From positions 35,183 to 99,182 of the forward strand of contig NZ_PPRN01000019.1 of NCBI RefSeq assembly GCF_002902685.1: 64,000 bases of DNA, written 5' to 3'. This document shows, in pieces, positions 9,095 to 18,844 of this stretch. This DNA comes from Staphylococcus pettenkoferi. GTDB taxonomy: Bacteria; Bacillota; Bacilli; Staphylococcales; Staphylococcaceae. The notes under the pieces were generated by a model that was given only the letters and a program-made list of their open reading frames with translations, did not search any database and was not told where the DNA came from. Positions within the stretch are counted from its first letter, which is position 1; each line of letters opens with the position of its first letter. The position numbers were made by a program, and so were the translations under genes.

Positions 9095-9743
9095 AGTTAA
9101 ACACTCCTTACATATCTATCTTGTGTAAATCTTGAATGAAAGTGGTATAGATTAACCTACACTCGCCCTCGTGGTTTGTGCAGATATTTCTTTGTATGTA
9201 CAGACATGAGCCTAACTAATATTAAATAAAAATGCAAGTTCATCATAAAATATTGTATCTAACCTAATGAATAATTATATAAAAACTAAGTACAAGAGCA
9301 TGAGAATTTTCGTCCGTTAACGCTTTGTTAAGTTACGATTTAACGGATTGAACAGACTTAATAGTTTTCTAGGTATGTATATTTATACTTTTAAATCGTA
9401 TATAAATAAATTTAAAAAAACAGCTCAATCTCTCATTCAATCCTTGCTTTATACAACTTCTCGACATTAAATCCATTTCTCTCTTTATACTGCAAAGATC
9501 TAACTTTCTATTGATGATTTAGTAGTTTAAATATAATTAGCGCGGTAATTATCTGAATGAGAAATACAAATTTAAGGCATGCATTTCCCCAATTAAACCT
9601 CACACAACCTACCTTTCCAAAAAGAAAGCGCTACCTTAGAAAAAAGCACAAAATTTTCACCAAAAACAAGCGCTACTATTTGCGTTATGACCGAATTTTT
9701 AGCATACTATAACTGAGATTAACTAAAGGAGTGGAAGTAAGAA
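9095..9743. other. Intergenic region between cudT and fda
   Basis: AT-rich, with no convincing gene. It contains the cudT operator-like motif (9313-9347). Near fda there are two copies of AAGCGCTAC (9626-9634 and 9668-9676) that look like degenerate cre half-matches, each with at least three mismatches to the full consensus. Confidence 0.6.
9313..9347 (-). promoter_or_regulatory. Operator-like motif upstream of cudT
   Basis: TCCGTTAA (9313-9320) and TTAACGGA (9340-9347) form a perfect 8-bp inverted repeat. The inner part, TTTGTTAA N6 ATTTAACG, matches the motif in front of cudA at most positions. It lies about 220 bp upstream of the cudT start. Confidence 0.6.
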
Positions 9744-10637
9744 ATGAATCAAGAACAATTAGATAAAATGAAGAATGGTAAAGGCTTTATCGCAGCATTA
9801 GACCAAAGTGGCGGTAGTACTCCTAAAGCATTGAAAGGCTACGGTATTGAAGAAGATCAATACTCTAATGATGACGAAATGTTCAAACTCGTTCACGATA
9901 TGCGTACACGTATCGTGTCATCCCCTGAGTTCACAGGAGACAAAATCATCGGTGCCATCCTCTTCGAACAAACTATGGACCGTGAAGTTCAAGGTAAACA
10001 CACTGGCGACTTCCTCGCTGACAAAGGTGTTGTACCATTCTTAAAAGTCGACAAAGGCTTAGATAAAGAAGAAAACGGCGTTCAACTTATGAAACCTATC
10101 CCTGATTTAGACAAGTTGTTAGACCGTGCAAATGACCATAAAATCTTCGGTACTAAAATGCGTTCAAACATTTTAGAATTCAACAAAGAAGGTATCGACC
10201 AAGTTGTTGAACAACAATTTGAAGTAGCTAAACAAATTATTGCTAAAGGTTTAGTACCTATCATTGAACCAGAAGTAAATATCAATGCTGAACACAAACA
10301 AGAAATCGAAGAATATTTATCTAAAAAAGTGTTAGAACACTTAAACAAATTAGATGAAGATCAACTTGTTATGCTTAAGATCACTATTCCTACAAAAGCT
10401 AACCAATACGAAGAAGTAATTAACCACCCTAACATGGTACGTGTTGTTGCTTTATCTGGTGGTTACAGCAGAGAACATGCGAACGAAGTACTTAAACAAA
10501 ACAAAGACTTAATCGCAAGCTTCTCTCGTGCTTTAATCAACGACTTACGTGTAAGTCAATCAGACGAAGAATTCGACAAGATCTTAGGTCAAACAATCGA
10601 TTCAATCTACGATGCATCAGTGAACAAAGTTCAATAA
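9744..10637 (+). CDS. fda: Fructose-bisphosphate aldolase, class I
   Basis: Glycolytic/gluconeogenic cleavage of fructose-1,6-bisphosphate to DHAP and glyceraldehyde-3-phosphate through a Schiff base, with no metal needed. At 297 residues it has the full length of the staphylococcal enzyme. Lys212 (VMLKITIP) is the Schiff-base lysine and Glu175 (PIIEPE) the general acid/base, both at the positions expected for staphylococcal class I aldolase. The start is ATG with AAAGGAGTGG upstream. It is monocistronic and ends in a strong terminator. Two GCGCTAC repeats upstream hint at catabolite control but match cre only partly. Confidence 0.97.
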   Translation: MNQEQLDKMKNGKGFIAALDQSGGSTPKALKGYGIEEDQYSNDDEMFKLVHDMRTRIVSSPEFTGDKIIGAILFEQTMDREVQGKHTGDFLADKGVVPFLKVDKGLDKEENGVQLMKPIPDLDKLLDRANDHKIFGTKMRSNILEFNKEGIDQVVEQQFEVAKQIIAKGLVPIIEPEVNINAEHKQEIEEYLSKKVLEHLNKLDEDQLVMLKITIPTKANQYEEVINHPNMVRVVALSGGYSREHANEVLKQNKDLIASFSRALINDLRVSQSDEEFDKILGQTIDSIYDASVNKVQ

Positions 10638-10653
10638 TAGATGCCATAATAAT

Positions 10654-10688
10654 AGCGGCTATCTCATCATTTGAGGTAGCCGCTTTAA
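10654..10688 (+). terminator. fda terminator
   Basis: AGCGGCTA-CTCA stem with TGAG-TAGCCGCT, followed by TTTAAT. Confidence 0.85.
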
Positions 10689-10744
10689 TATTGTACTTTT
10701 TATTCATTTACGACGCACCGCTCCACTTTTAACACCACAACAAA

Positions 10745-10787
10745 AAGACTAAGGATATCGTACAAACGGATATCCCTAGCCTTAAGC
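10745..10787 (-). terminator. cls terminator
   Basis: GGATATC/GATATCC core stem extended by AAGGCTAG/CTTAGTCTT. On the minus strand it is followed by TTTTTG. Confidence 0.75.
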
Positions 10788-10793
10788 CACCTA

Positions 10794-12275
10794 TTAAAGA
10801 ATTGGTGATGCGAGTTTCGCAATCGATTGTTTAAATTTAATCCACGTAGAGCGTTGTTCGTAACGTTCTTTCGTGAGTTTCTCTGATACTTTCAAGTCCT
10901 CTTTGAACTTCTCAATTAAATGTTTCGCCACTTTGTCATCATAAACAAACGCATTACACTCAAAGTTAAGTTCGAAGCTACGGTGGTCCATGTTGGCAGA
11001 ACCGACGCTGACAACCTCTTCATCAATCACCATCATCTTAGAGTGAATAAAGCCATTTTCATACGTATAGACATTCACGCCATCATTGATGAGCTGCGCC
11101 ACACTCGTAATTGTCGCCCAATACACGAGCATGTGGTCTGGCTTACAAGGAATAATCAAGTTAACATCGACACCTGATTTCGCCGCAATACGTAAGGCAT
11201 TGATATAACCGTTATCTGGGATAAAATACGGTGAATGCATGTAAATCGATTTCTTCGCGTTCATAATCATCTTCATATAACCGAACTCGATTTGATGCCA
11301 ATTGTCACTTGGCGCACTCAAGGCAATCTGCATAGACTTGTCGCCATCTTCGTAAGCATTTTTAGGGAAATACTTCTCGTTGTATGACAGTTGTTCCCTG
11401 TGAGATTGTGAGTTCCAGTCATGAATAAAGCTCAACTCTAGCGCATCTACGCCATCGCCTTGGACACGGAAGTGCGTATCTCGCCAGTAACCTAGCTTAC
11501 CTTTCCCTAAATAGTCGTCACCCATGTTGAAACCACCGACATAACCTTTCTGACCATCAATAACCGTAATCTTACGGTGGTTACGATTATTCACACGGAA
11601 GTTCATAAATGGAATCTTCGCTTTAAAGAAAGCTTCGACCTGGCCACCGAGCGATTGGAAGTGGCTAAATTTCGATTTGTGAATCGTCTTAGAGCCGACT
11701 GCATCGTAGAGGAGCTTGACTTCAAGCCCTTCCCCCAACTTCTCTTCTAACACATCGATAATTTCTTTACCTAAACCGTCTAGCTCAAGTGTGTAAATTT
11801 CAATATGTATAAAGGTCTTCGCATTACGCATATCTTCTAACATTTGACGATATAAATCGTGTCCATCAGTGTACACATCAATGTGGTTGTTATGACTGAG
11901 GAACGACGCTTCTTTCGTTAAAAGGGTCTTCACGATATCACTGTGTTTACGAACTACAGGATTATGCGCTTCATGAATATATTTCTGTGGATTCTCTTGT
12001 TGATAGTTCTTACGATGTAAATCATCATCAATGGGGTTGTAGTACGTATTCGTTTGACGTTTCTTACGTACCGCACGTCCAAAGAAGATATATGCAAAGA
12101 ATCCAACAATAGGCATGATAAATAATAGGAATAACCAAGCCCAAGTCGATGTGGCTTCACGTCGATCTCGATCCAAGAAGACGATAATAAAGGCCAGTAC
12201 TACGTTAATTACGAGGAAGAAAGCCAATATACCACGATAAACTGGGCTGACTGCAGCATCAAAGAGTATCTGCAT
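10794..12275 (-). CDS. cls: Cardiolipin synthase
   Basis: Membrane phospholipase D-type enzyme that condenses two phosphatidylglycerols to cardiolipin. It has 493 residues, as in other staphylococcal Cls proteins. Two N-terminal membrane helices (about residues 14-34 and 45-66) precede two PLD domains with HKD motifs: His233..Asp240 (NHRKITVID) and His411..Asp418 (IHSKMMVID). S. aureus has two paralogues; the sequence alone does not say which one this is. It is transcribed alone, with its own terminator. The ATG is used, with a weak upstream site (GAGGTG). Confidence 0.95.
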   Translation of the reverse strand: MQILFDAAVSPVYRGILAFFLVINVVLAFIIVFLDRDRREATSTWAWLFLLFIMPIVGFFAYIFFGRAVRKKRQTNTYYNPIDDDLHRKNYQQENPQKYIHEAHNPVVRKHSDIVKTLLTKEASFLSHNNHIDVYTDGHDLYRQMLEDMRNAKTFIHIEIYTLELDGLGKEIIDVLEEKLGEGLEVKLLYDAVGSKTIHKSKFSHFQSLGGQVEAFFKAKIPFMNFRVNNRNHRKITVIDGQKGYVGGFNMGDDYLGKGKLGYWRDTHFRVQGDGVDALELSFIHDWNSQSHREQLSYNEKYFPKNAYEDGDKSMQIALSAPSDNWHQIEFGYMKMIMNAKKSIYMHSPYFIPDNGYINALRIAAKSGVDVNLIIPCKPDHMLVYWATITSVAQLINDGVNVYTYENGFIHSKMMVIDEEVVSVGSANMDHRSFELNFECNAFVYDDKVAKHLIEKFKEDLKVSEKLTKERYEQRSTWIKFKQSIAKLASPIL

Positions 12276-12489
12276 AATTTCACCTCATCTATATTTCTAA
12301 TCTGGTAACAACTCTTTTTATTAAGAAGTTGATAAGAAAGGGTAGGCGCTCTCCTACCCGACTCATTTAGCGTCAAACTTCTATCATTATTACAAGGTTG
12401 ATTACTTTTCATTCTATATTTTCCCTAAAAGTGTTTCAATAAAAAGTACAAAAATTGTGTATACATCTTCGCTATTTCTGAACATAAGA

Positions 12490-12534
12490 GTGCCGGCAGT
12501 CTAAGGTAAGACAACCCGCAGACTACCGGCTAAG
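12490..12534 (-). terminator. Terminator after the PanE-like gene
   Basis: GCCGGCAGTCT (12492-12502) pairs with AGACTACCGGC (12520-12530) with a single mismatch. Confidence 0.75.
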
Positions 12535-12553
12535 TGAATTCTATCAATTTACA

Positions 12554-13492
12554 TTACGCTTCAACATATTTCATCTCAAGTTGATGAATCATATGTGTAA
12601 GCAATGCATTTGTTGGTGTCGCCACACCAACCTCTTTACCATACTGAGCGATTTTACCATTTAAATAATCAATTTCAGTATAACGGCCACTGTGTAAATC
12701 TTGATGCATAGATGGATAGTGTAGACCTTGTAACTCATCAGGATAAGAACCTTCAACCTTTTTAACTAAATCATCAAAGTTAAGTTCAATCCCTTTCGCC
12801 TCAGCTACAGCTACAATTTCTTCAATAATTGGCGTAATCATCTCACGTGATTGTTCATATTGAGCGAACTCTCCAATTCTTTTATCCAAAATCGTACATA
12901 GAGGATTGAGCACACTATTGAGTGTCGCTTTAGACCATACAGATTGGAAGACGTTATCAGAAACGCGAGAATTGAGCTTCGCATCGTTAAAGATTTGATT
13001 AATCGTTTCCGTGCGTTCGTCAGCAACACCATCGACACGTTGCAACTCAATTGTACCGTCACCTTCAAGCAACAGCTGACCTGGACCTCTCATACCTGCC
13101 GTCCACATCGTCACAGCGAGGAAGATTTGAGATTTCGGAACGACCGTCGCAAACGTTTCGTCATGTCCAAGACCATTCATCATTGTCAGAATGGCTGTGT
13201 CTGACTTAATCGCACCACGTTGATTCAACACCTCAATCATCTCTTTCGACTTCATCGCTTTCGTTAAGATGATGATGAGATCATACTGTTCGTTCACTTC
13301 TTCCGGAAACTTCGCTTTGATATCAAGATGATAGGTGTCCGTTTCCGTTTGAATTTCAATCCCGTCACGATTAATCTTCTCAACGTGTTCTTTCCAATAA
13401 TCGAGCAGTGTCACATCGTAACCCGCTTCTTGTATTTGCGTACCGATACGGCCACCCATAGCGCCTGCACCTGCGATAGCAATTGTCTTCAT
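12554..13492 (-). CDS. 2-dehydropantoate 2-reductase family protein
   Basis: NADPH-dependent ketopantoate reductase fold, 312 residues. The N-terminal Rossmann motif AGAGAMGGRIG lies at residues 6-16. The C-terminal ApbA_C helical domain contains the KATLNSVLNPLCTI segment, where the Lys and Asn match conserved active-site positions of PanE. The role would be reduction of 2-dehydropantoate in pantothenate/CoA synthesis. However, no panB/panC is adjacent and staphylococci often carry more than one paralogue, so panE itself is not assigned. GGAGTG precedes the ATG. It is monocistronic. Confidence 0.85.
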   Translation of the reverse strand: MKTIAIAGAGAMGGRIGTQIQEAGYDVTLLDYWKEHVEKINRDGIEIQTETDTYHLDIKAKFPEEVNEQYDLIIILTKAMKSKEMIEVLNQRGAIKSDTAILTMMNGLGHDETFATVVPKSQIFLAVTMWTAGMRGPGQLLLEGDGTIELQRVDGVADERTETINQIFNDAKLNSRVSDNVFQSVWSKATLNSVLNPLCTILDKRIGEFAQYEQSREMITPIIEEIVAVAEAKGIELNFDDLVKKVEGSYPDELQGLHYPSMHQDLHSGRYTEIDYLNGKIAQYGKEVGVATPTNALLTHMIHQLEMKYVEA

Positions 13493-14095
13493 AATTTGTC
13501 ACTCCCATTTCGTATCGCCTATTCTGTGTTTGCTTTAGGCTTCTACCTTAATTATGACAAATTATGTGCTAATGCACCAGACTTCAAGTTAGATTATTCA
13601 GAAATTTATATTCTATTCTTCTTTATTTCTCATAGTTATAGTAAAATGCACTCCGTCTTCTATACGCTTTAAGTCGCATAACATTTCAATCGAGCCCAGC
13701 ATGTAGTGTATTAAATTGAGTTGTAGTATTAAGCGTAGTCGCTCGTTGAAACGCAGCTACAATTAACTCAACGTATAGACGCTCTACTAAGCTTCTCGCC
13801 ATAGCATTGGACCTCAAAGATAGACCGCTGTCTACCTTTAAAAATCATTCGTGAAACTGAAGTGACAAGACGTTACCATAAAGGTAAGAAAGTTATTGCG
13901 ACGCAAATCATGATGAAAGGACATAGTAGTTGTAGAACTGTCGCATCTTAATAAGGGTTAGTTAACGTTATCTCAACCTTTCATTATTTGACTCATTACG
14001 CGCAATAACTTTCTTTAATTATATGATTTTACACATGGAATTTACAAGTATTTATATAAAGCCATGTTGATAACTTTCAAACTGTTAATTTTAAA
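13493..14095. other. Gene-free stretch with a possible decayed fragment
   Basis: 603 bp with no intact gene. An imperfect hairpin spans 13715-13772 (TTGAGTTGTAG against CTACAATTAACTCAA). An open frame ends at TAA 13949-13951 and reads ..IIRETEVTRRYHKGKK.. with no start codon or ribosome site. It could be the tail of a lost gene. No family recognised. Confidence 0.3.
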
Positions 14096-14755
14096 CTAAT
14101 CCGCTTCTTCAAGCGTCTTCTTCCAGAAATCTGCCAACTGTTTATCAGAAGTCGGTTTAAACACGTCGTTTGGTGCCAAATTCGGATCTTTATCGTTGTG
14201 ATCTTTAGGCGCAAATCCGGTAGACAACGTGGTGTCCTGTCCGCTAAACTTCGCTTCATACACTTTGCCATCATCAGCGAACAAGTATTTCTTAATAGGA
14301 CGGTCCATCTTCGCCACACGCGTATAACCTTCGATATTAGACAGTGACTTCGCTTGAGGGTCTAACCCTTTACGCCCGTCTTTACTCGTATACATCGTGA
14401 TACCGACGACATTATGTTTCTTAAAAGCTTTCGCTCCCGGCTTACCCCGATCACTTACCTGTAGTTGACCCTTTGGCGTTACCGCATACCAGTCACCCGA
14501 CGATATCGTTCCACCAGCGAAGTAACGTGTCGTGAAAGCAGATGCCTGAGATGAGCTATGTTGTTTAAAATACTGTATGACTTCCTTCTTGAGTTGTGCT
14601 TTCTGATTCTGTGAAACTGAGTGCGTATGCTGTGTGTCGCTCTTTTGAGTGTGTGCCTGTTCTGTTTTCGCGTGACTGTCACTTTCAGAACTACATCCAC
14701 CGAGTACTAGCGCTACACTCACGACAGCCACACCTTGCCATAATTTCAATTTCAA
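14096..14755 (-). CDS. Lipoprotein, DUF4767-like
   Basis: Predicted membrane-anchored lipoprotein of 219 residues. A type II signal ends in LVLGGC with the lipidated Cys21, followed by a His/Ser/Lys-rich linker and a C-terminal globular domain that resembles DUF4767 domains of Firmicutes (tentative). A TTG at 14755 is preferred as start because AAGGGGG lies upstream of it and it opens a proper MKLKLW signal; a GTG 12 bases upstream overlaps that site. It lies 45 bp downstream of a secreted phosphoesterase on the same strand and is probably co-transcribed. Function unknown. Confidence 0.75.
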   Translation of the reverse strand: MKLKLWQGVAVVSVALVLGGCSSESDSHAKTEQAHTQKSDTQHTHSVSQNQKAQLKKEVIQYFKQHSSSQASAFTTRYFAGGTISSGDWYAVTPKGQLQVSDRGKPGAKAFKKHNVVGITMYTSKDGRKGLDPQAKSLSNIEGYTRVAKMDRPIKKYLFADDGKVYEAKFSGQDTTLSTGFAPKDHNDKDPNLAPNDVFKPTSDKQLADFWKKTLEEAD

Positions 14756-14799
14756 ACTGACCGTCACCCCCTTGCTGCTTCAATTTACTTTGACTCATA

Positions 14800-16590
14800 T
14801 TATTTATCTTTCTTAATTCCAAATTCATCAATTAATTTCGTTTGTCGTGGTTCACCTTTCGTCATGTCACCACTCAATTGATAAATCTTCACTTTCAATT
14901 TATTATCTTTCACTTCATAGACGGAGAAGTTTTGGCTTGAAGAGTCGCGATTATTTGAGTGTTTATCTTTAAATGCATCTGATTTTTGTGGCTGACGACC
15001 TAGCGCGAACAAGCTATTGTAATGATCTAAATCTTTGCGTTTCAACCAGCTCAATTCAGGACGCACTTTCTTGATATGTTTCAACGACTTGTCAGTGATA
15101 GAGTCATACTCTTTCGTACCGCCTGTATTAGGAAGTACGTACACAGAACCTTTCGGATTATCGTAGTATTTGACGTTATCCTTACCTTTCACTTGTTTCA
15201 CATCTTCAGTCTTCGCGTTGACGAAACTATTCTTCGTATCCGTGTGTTGCAGCACTTTCGTACGCGCGAGCACGTGGTCGTGTCCTTGTAGTACGAGATC
15301 GACATCGAGGTCATCAATCTCTTTCGTCAATTCTTTACGTACTTTTTTCACATCGTCATCTGAAAGCGCATGATAAGATTTAGAGTACATCGGTTTGTGT
15401 AAGTTTAAAATGACCCACTTAGAACCTTTCTTACGTGCTTGTTTAATATCATTCTTAATCCATTCCATTTGCTTTTTACCAATGGCTTTGCCATCAGGAT
15501 TGTCTTTACCTTTCTTATTATCATTCGTATTCGCTACCACCATATGCGCACCATTGTAGTCAAAGGAATAATAAGAGCCACCATTCATCGCGTTATTCCC
15601 TTTCGGAACATTGACGTGACGGTTGAAACGATCGAGCAATTTGTCATCGTTATCGTCATCTAACGGACGTTCGTCATGGTTTCCTGAAACGGCTGCGAGA
15701 GGTTGTGACATGAACGATGGACGTGATTGATCGTAAAGATCTTTCCACTCGTCCTCTACCTCCGCTGATTCAACGAAATCACCTGTATGGAGTGCGAAGT
15801 CCGGTTGACCTGCAGTTTGAATTGCGCGTTGTAACGTATCTGCGCCAAACTGTGCTTCATTGCGTGCATGCTCATTCCAGAAAGCATTCTGCGTATCTGT
15901 ATATTGCACGAATTTAAACGGATCACCTTTCTTACCTGACGTCTTGAAATGACCGACTTCACTCTTCGGTCCGTCTTCACTACCTACACGATAGTAATAC
16001 GTCTGATTCGGCTTGAGCCCTTTCGCATGTGCTTTGTATGTATGTTCCGTTTGAGACGTGAGATTCACTTCCCCTTGTTGATCCCCACTCGTCCACTCAG
16101 GGCCGGAAACATTTTTATCTGTGAAGTAGCCATTACTTTGTTCTTTACCATTTTTATCTTTAATCGGCTTACCATCATCATCTTTCTTCACATCTTTGAA
16201 GATAAAGTTACCATTTTGGTCTCGTTCGACGTATTTAGACTTCACTTTTTTAGATTTAGCTTTAAACGTTTTAGGATTTGTAAAATTAGGGTCTTCTGAA
16301 ACCCATACTTTCGCATCTTTAAAGTGGTGTGTTGTATACCAATTGAATGCCATTTCGTGTTTCGTATTACCGTTAAAGTTTGTAACGATACGGTTCGGTT
16401 GATCTTTAGCAGGTACGGGCGCTACTTTTGGCTTTTCCTTTTGAAGTTGAGGTCCTTGTTGTTGTGACGCGCCTCCGCCACCAGAAGCTTGTGCTTCACC
16501 TGAATTTGCGACAGGGACGACAAGTCCTAGTGCGAGTGCAAGCGTGAGTGCGCTGCGTGATACTTTTTTGAAATGATTGTGCTTTGACAT
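14800..16590 (-). CDS. Secreted metallophosphoesterase, purple acid phosphatase-like
   Basis: An exported phosphoesterase of about 596 residues. A Sec signal peptide (residues 1-36, ending ..GEAQA) is followed by a fibronectin-like N-terminal domain of the purple acid phosphatase type with an insertion. The calcineurin-like catalytic domain then shows YTDTQ, TGDFVE, SGNHDE, NLHKPM and QGHDHV. The first motif, DxH in most family members, is DxQ here; the other metal ligands are present. The ATG at 16590 is chosen because AAGGTG lies 8 bases upstream; a GTG 12 bases earlier overlaps that site. Probably extracellular phosphate scavenging (inference). Confidence 0.88.
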   Translation of the reverse strand: MSKHNHFKKVSRSALTLALALGLVVPVANSGEAQASGGGGASQQQGPQLQKEKPKVAPVPAKDQPNRIVTNFNGNTKHEMAFNWYTTHHFKDAKVWVSEDPNFTNPKTFKAKSKKVKSKYVERDQNGNFIFKDVKKDDDGKPIKDKNGKEQSNGYFTDKNVSGPEWTSGDQQGEVNLTSQTEHTYKAHAKGLKPNQTYYYRVGSEDGPKSEVGHFKTSGKKGDPFKFVQYTDTQNAFWNEHARNEAQFGADTLQRAIQTAGQPDFALHTGDFVESAEVEDEWKDLYDQSRPSFMSQPLAAVSGNHDERPLDDDNDDKLLDRFNRHVNVPKGNNAMNGGSYYSFDYNGAHMVVANTNDNKKGKDNPDGKAIGKKQMEWIKNDIKQARKKGSKWVILNLHKPMYSKSYHALSDDDVKKVRKELTKEIDDLDVDLVLQGHDHVLARTKVLQHTDTKNSFVNAKTEDVKQVKGKDNVKYYDNPKGSVYVLPNTGGTKEYDSITDKSLKHIKKVRPELSWLKRKDLDHYNSLFALGRQPQKSDAFKDKHSNNRDSSSQNFSVYEVKDNKLKVKIYQLSGDMTKGEPRQTKLIDEFGIKKDK

Positions 16591-16905
16591 CTTTTCCAAC
16601 ACCTTCTCTTATAGTTTTTGAACTACTTTTACCGTAGCAAGCGTTTAATAACTAATGATTAAGGTGTTGTAAAGTTTGTTTAAAGTTCTTCGCTACATAA
16701 TGATATAAGGTATGCATTATTTTGACGACTTTAGCTTGAGAAGTTTAAAAGAAATATAGGGTGTAATTAATTTTCAATGTGCACTCGAGACGCATGATGG
16801 ATCTAGGCCACAACACTTTTATTCAAGCTAAAAAAACACCTCAAATCGACATTCGACAAAGCCTCACTACCTCATCATTTCGCAATTTAAGGTGTTTCTC
16901 TGTAA
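16591..16905. other. Intergenic region, 315 bp
   Basis: Holds the promoter region of the phosphoesterase gene and the terminator of the LLM gene (16833-16897). Nothing else is seen. Confidence 0.5.
16833..16897 (-). terminator. Terminator-like hairpin after the LLM gene
   Basis: AAACACCT (16834-16841) with AGGTGTTT (16890-16897), an extended inner loop, and T-run TTTTTTAG on the minus strand. Confidence 0.5.
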
Positions 16906-17907
16906 TTAAATTATTTCTGCCAATAACTCGATGGCCTTACAACGTGCTTCAACGCCTGGCAATAACGGGGATACTAATACTTCGTCTGCATCGAACATCT
17001 CAATTAGTGTTTCTAATTGCGGCTGAATCGATTGTGCAGTTCCGACTAAGATACTTGAGCGATGATCTGTCATGCGTTCTTGATCACGGTCGGTGGGTTG
17101 ATATTCCTGCGCGGTCTGTATTGAAGGAAAGCGTTCGAATTCAGCAAATTGCTTTTTACCTAATAACCAAATATCTAATGCTTGCGCTAACTGTTCCGCT
17201 TCGTCCTCTGTCTCAGCAATCACGATAAATGCCGTCACCATCACGTGCGGTTTCGTGTTCATTTCGCTCGCTTCGAACTCAGAACGATACGCGGCTACAC
17301 TGCGCTTGGTACCATCAATCATGCGTTGGTTAGGCAGAAGGAAAGTACCCACCGTAAAACCTAAGCCTAATTCACCGGCTAAACGGCCAGTTCTTTCACT
17401 CGTACTCAACAACCACATTTCAGGTGTGCGCGATACGACAGGTTGCGCCACCAATGACTGTCCTCGCAGCGTCACTGCAGATTCAGTTAAGTAACGTTTC
17501 AGTTTCGTCACGCTTTGACGATAGTCCTTGTACTCCGACTTCATCTCATCTAATGCGCGTTTCACTAACAGTGTGCCGTACGTATTGCCGACGCCGACAT
17601 CCACTCTATGTGGATAGAACGTTTCAAGCATACGCATGTTCTCCGCTACTTTGTAAGGGCTATAGTGAGGCAACATCACACCACCTGAGCCGACACGAAT
17701 CTGTTCAGTCTGACTCGCAATGTGCATCATCAACAACTCTGGGCTACTGCACGCGAATGCAGGCACATTGTGGTGTTCGGTCACCCAAAAACGGTGGTAG
17801 CCGAGTCGATCAGCTAACTTTGCTAAACGTATCGTTTCTTGTAACGCTTGTTCTGCATCTTTACCTTCATCAATTTGTGAATAATCTAAGATACTCAAAC
17901 GTACCAT
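16906..17907 (-). CDS. LLM-class flavin-dependent oxidoreductase
   Basis: Luciferase-like monooxygenase TIM barrel of 333 residues, FMN-dependent. Family landmarks are LAKLADRLGYHRFWVTEHH (residues 28-46), GSGGVMLPHYSPYKVAE (about 73-89) and the DVGVGNTYG segment. It belongs to the MsnO8-like group often annotated as alkanal-monooxygenase-like; the physiological substrate is unknown. The start is ATG with GAGGAG upstream. It begins 15 bp after the GDPD gene on the same strand, so the two are almost certainly one transcription unit. Confidence 0.88.
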   Translation of the reverse strand: MVRLSILDYSQIDEGKDAEQALQETIRLAKLADRLGYHRFWVTEHHNVPAFACSSPELLMMHIASQTEQIRVGSGGVMLPHYSPYKVAENMRMLETFYPHRVDVGVGNTYGTLLVKRALDEMKSEYKDYRQSVTKLKRYLTESAVTLRGQSLVAQPVVSRTPEMWLLSTSERTGRLAGELGLGFTVGTFLLPNQRMIDGTKRSVAAYRSEFEASEMNTKPHVMVTAFIVIAETEDEAEQLAQALDIWLLGKKQFAEFERFPSIQTAQEYQPTDRDQERMTDHRSSILVGTAQSIQPQLETLIEMFDADEVLVSPLLPGVEARCKAIELLAEII

Positions 17908-17922
17908 GTTGATCTACTCCTC

Positions 17923-18672
17923 TTAATCACGTTGAGATAGATGGATGAGTTGATCCAGTTTATCTGTGAATATGCCATCCACGCCCCAATTCGCAAGTTG
18001 ATTGGCACGTACTAATTTGTTTACTGTCCACACATTGAGTTCATAGCCTGCTGACTTAATCATCTTCACGCGTGCTTCAGTCAATTTCGCATCTTGAATG
18101 TTAATAATTTGCGCATTGCAGAAATCCATAACAGTGCGGAAGTCTTCTTTGAAATACGCATTTTTATATAACACTGCACGACGATATTCTGGCATGATGG
18201 CTTCGCTCATTTTTAACAACGGAAGATTGAAACTAGAAATCAGCACATCGAGTCCCTCGTCTAAATCTTGTAGCTGATAATGAACTTGTTCCACCATACT
18301 GCGAGAGAGTGCTGTGCCATTCGGACCTGTCACACCTTTCAACTCCACGTTGAGATTCATTTGATACGTATTGGCTAGCTCCACAATCTGTTTAAAAGTC
18401 GGCAAGCGTTCCTCTTTGAATTCATCGCCATACCACAGACCTGCGGAAGTCTCCTTCATCTCCGAATAGTTGAGTTGGGTAATTTCTCCGGACATAGTCG
18501 TCGTCCGTTCTAAATAATCATCATGAATAATGATGAGTTGTTCATCTTTCGTGATACCTACATCTAATTCTAACCATTGTGCTCCTTCCACTTCAGAAGC
18601 AGCTTTAAATGAGGCTAACGTATTCTCCGGTGCTTTCGATGGTAATCCACGATGACCAAAGACTGTAAACAT
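17923..18672 (-). CDS. Glycerophosphodiester phosphodiesterase
   Basis: Hydrolyses glycerophosphodiesters to sn-glycerol-3-phosphate and an alcohol. It has 249 residues. GHRG at 6-9 and PEN at 15-17 give the catalytic His7, Arg8 and Glu16. LELDVG supplies further metal ligands and IIHDD the second catalytic histidine. There is no signal peptide, so it is cytosolic (UgpQ-like) rather than the secreted GlpQ type. AGGAGC precedes the ATG. First gene of a two-gene unit with the LLM oxidoreductase. Confidence 0.9.
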   Translation of the reverse strand: MFTVFGHRGLPSKAPENTLASFKAASEVEGAQWLELDVGITKDEQLIIIHDDYLERTTTMSGEITQLNYSEMKETSAGLWYGDEFKEERLPTFKQIVELANTYQMNLNVELKGVTGPNGTALSRSMVEQVHYQLQDLDEGLDVLISSFNLPLLKMSEAIMPEYRRAVLYKNAYFKEDFRTVMDFCNAQIINIQDAKLTEARVKMIKSAGYELNVWTVNKLVRANQLANWGVDGIFTDKLDQLIHLSQRD

Positions 18673-18844
18673 AAATTCAGCTCCTAATATTTCTGACTTT
18701 GTAAATTATCAATCGTAATTCTGTTAAGGTCATTGTATACTAACAATGCATACCTGTGATACTACACCGCTATTATCACATGGATGAATCTCATATTTCC
18801 ATTCAGAACTGTTTAACTACATTACATATTGGGGAGGGATTGGA

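Noticed and set aside
9624..9676. cre sites upstream of fda
   Set aside because: The two AAGCGCTAC words each miss at least three consensus positions; kept only as a note.
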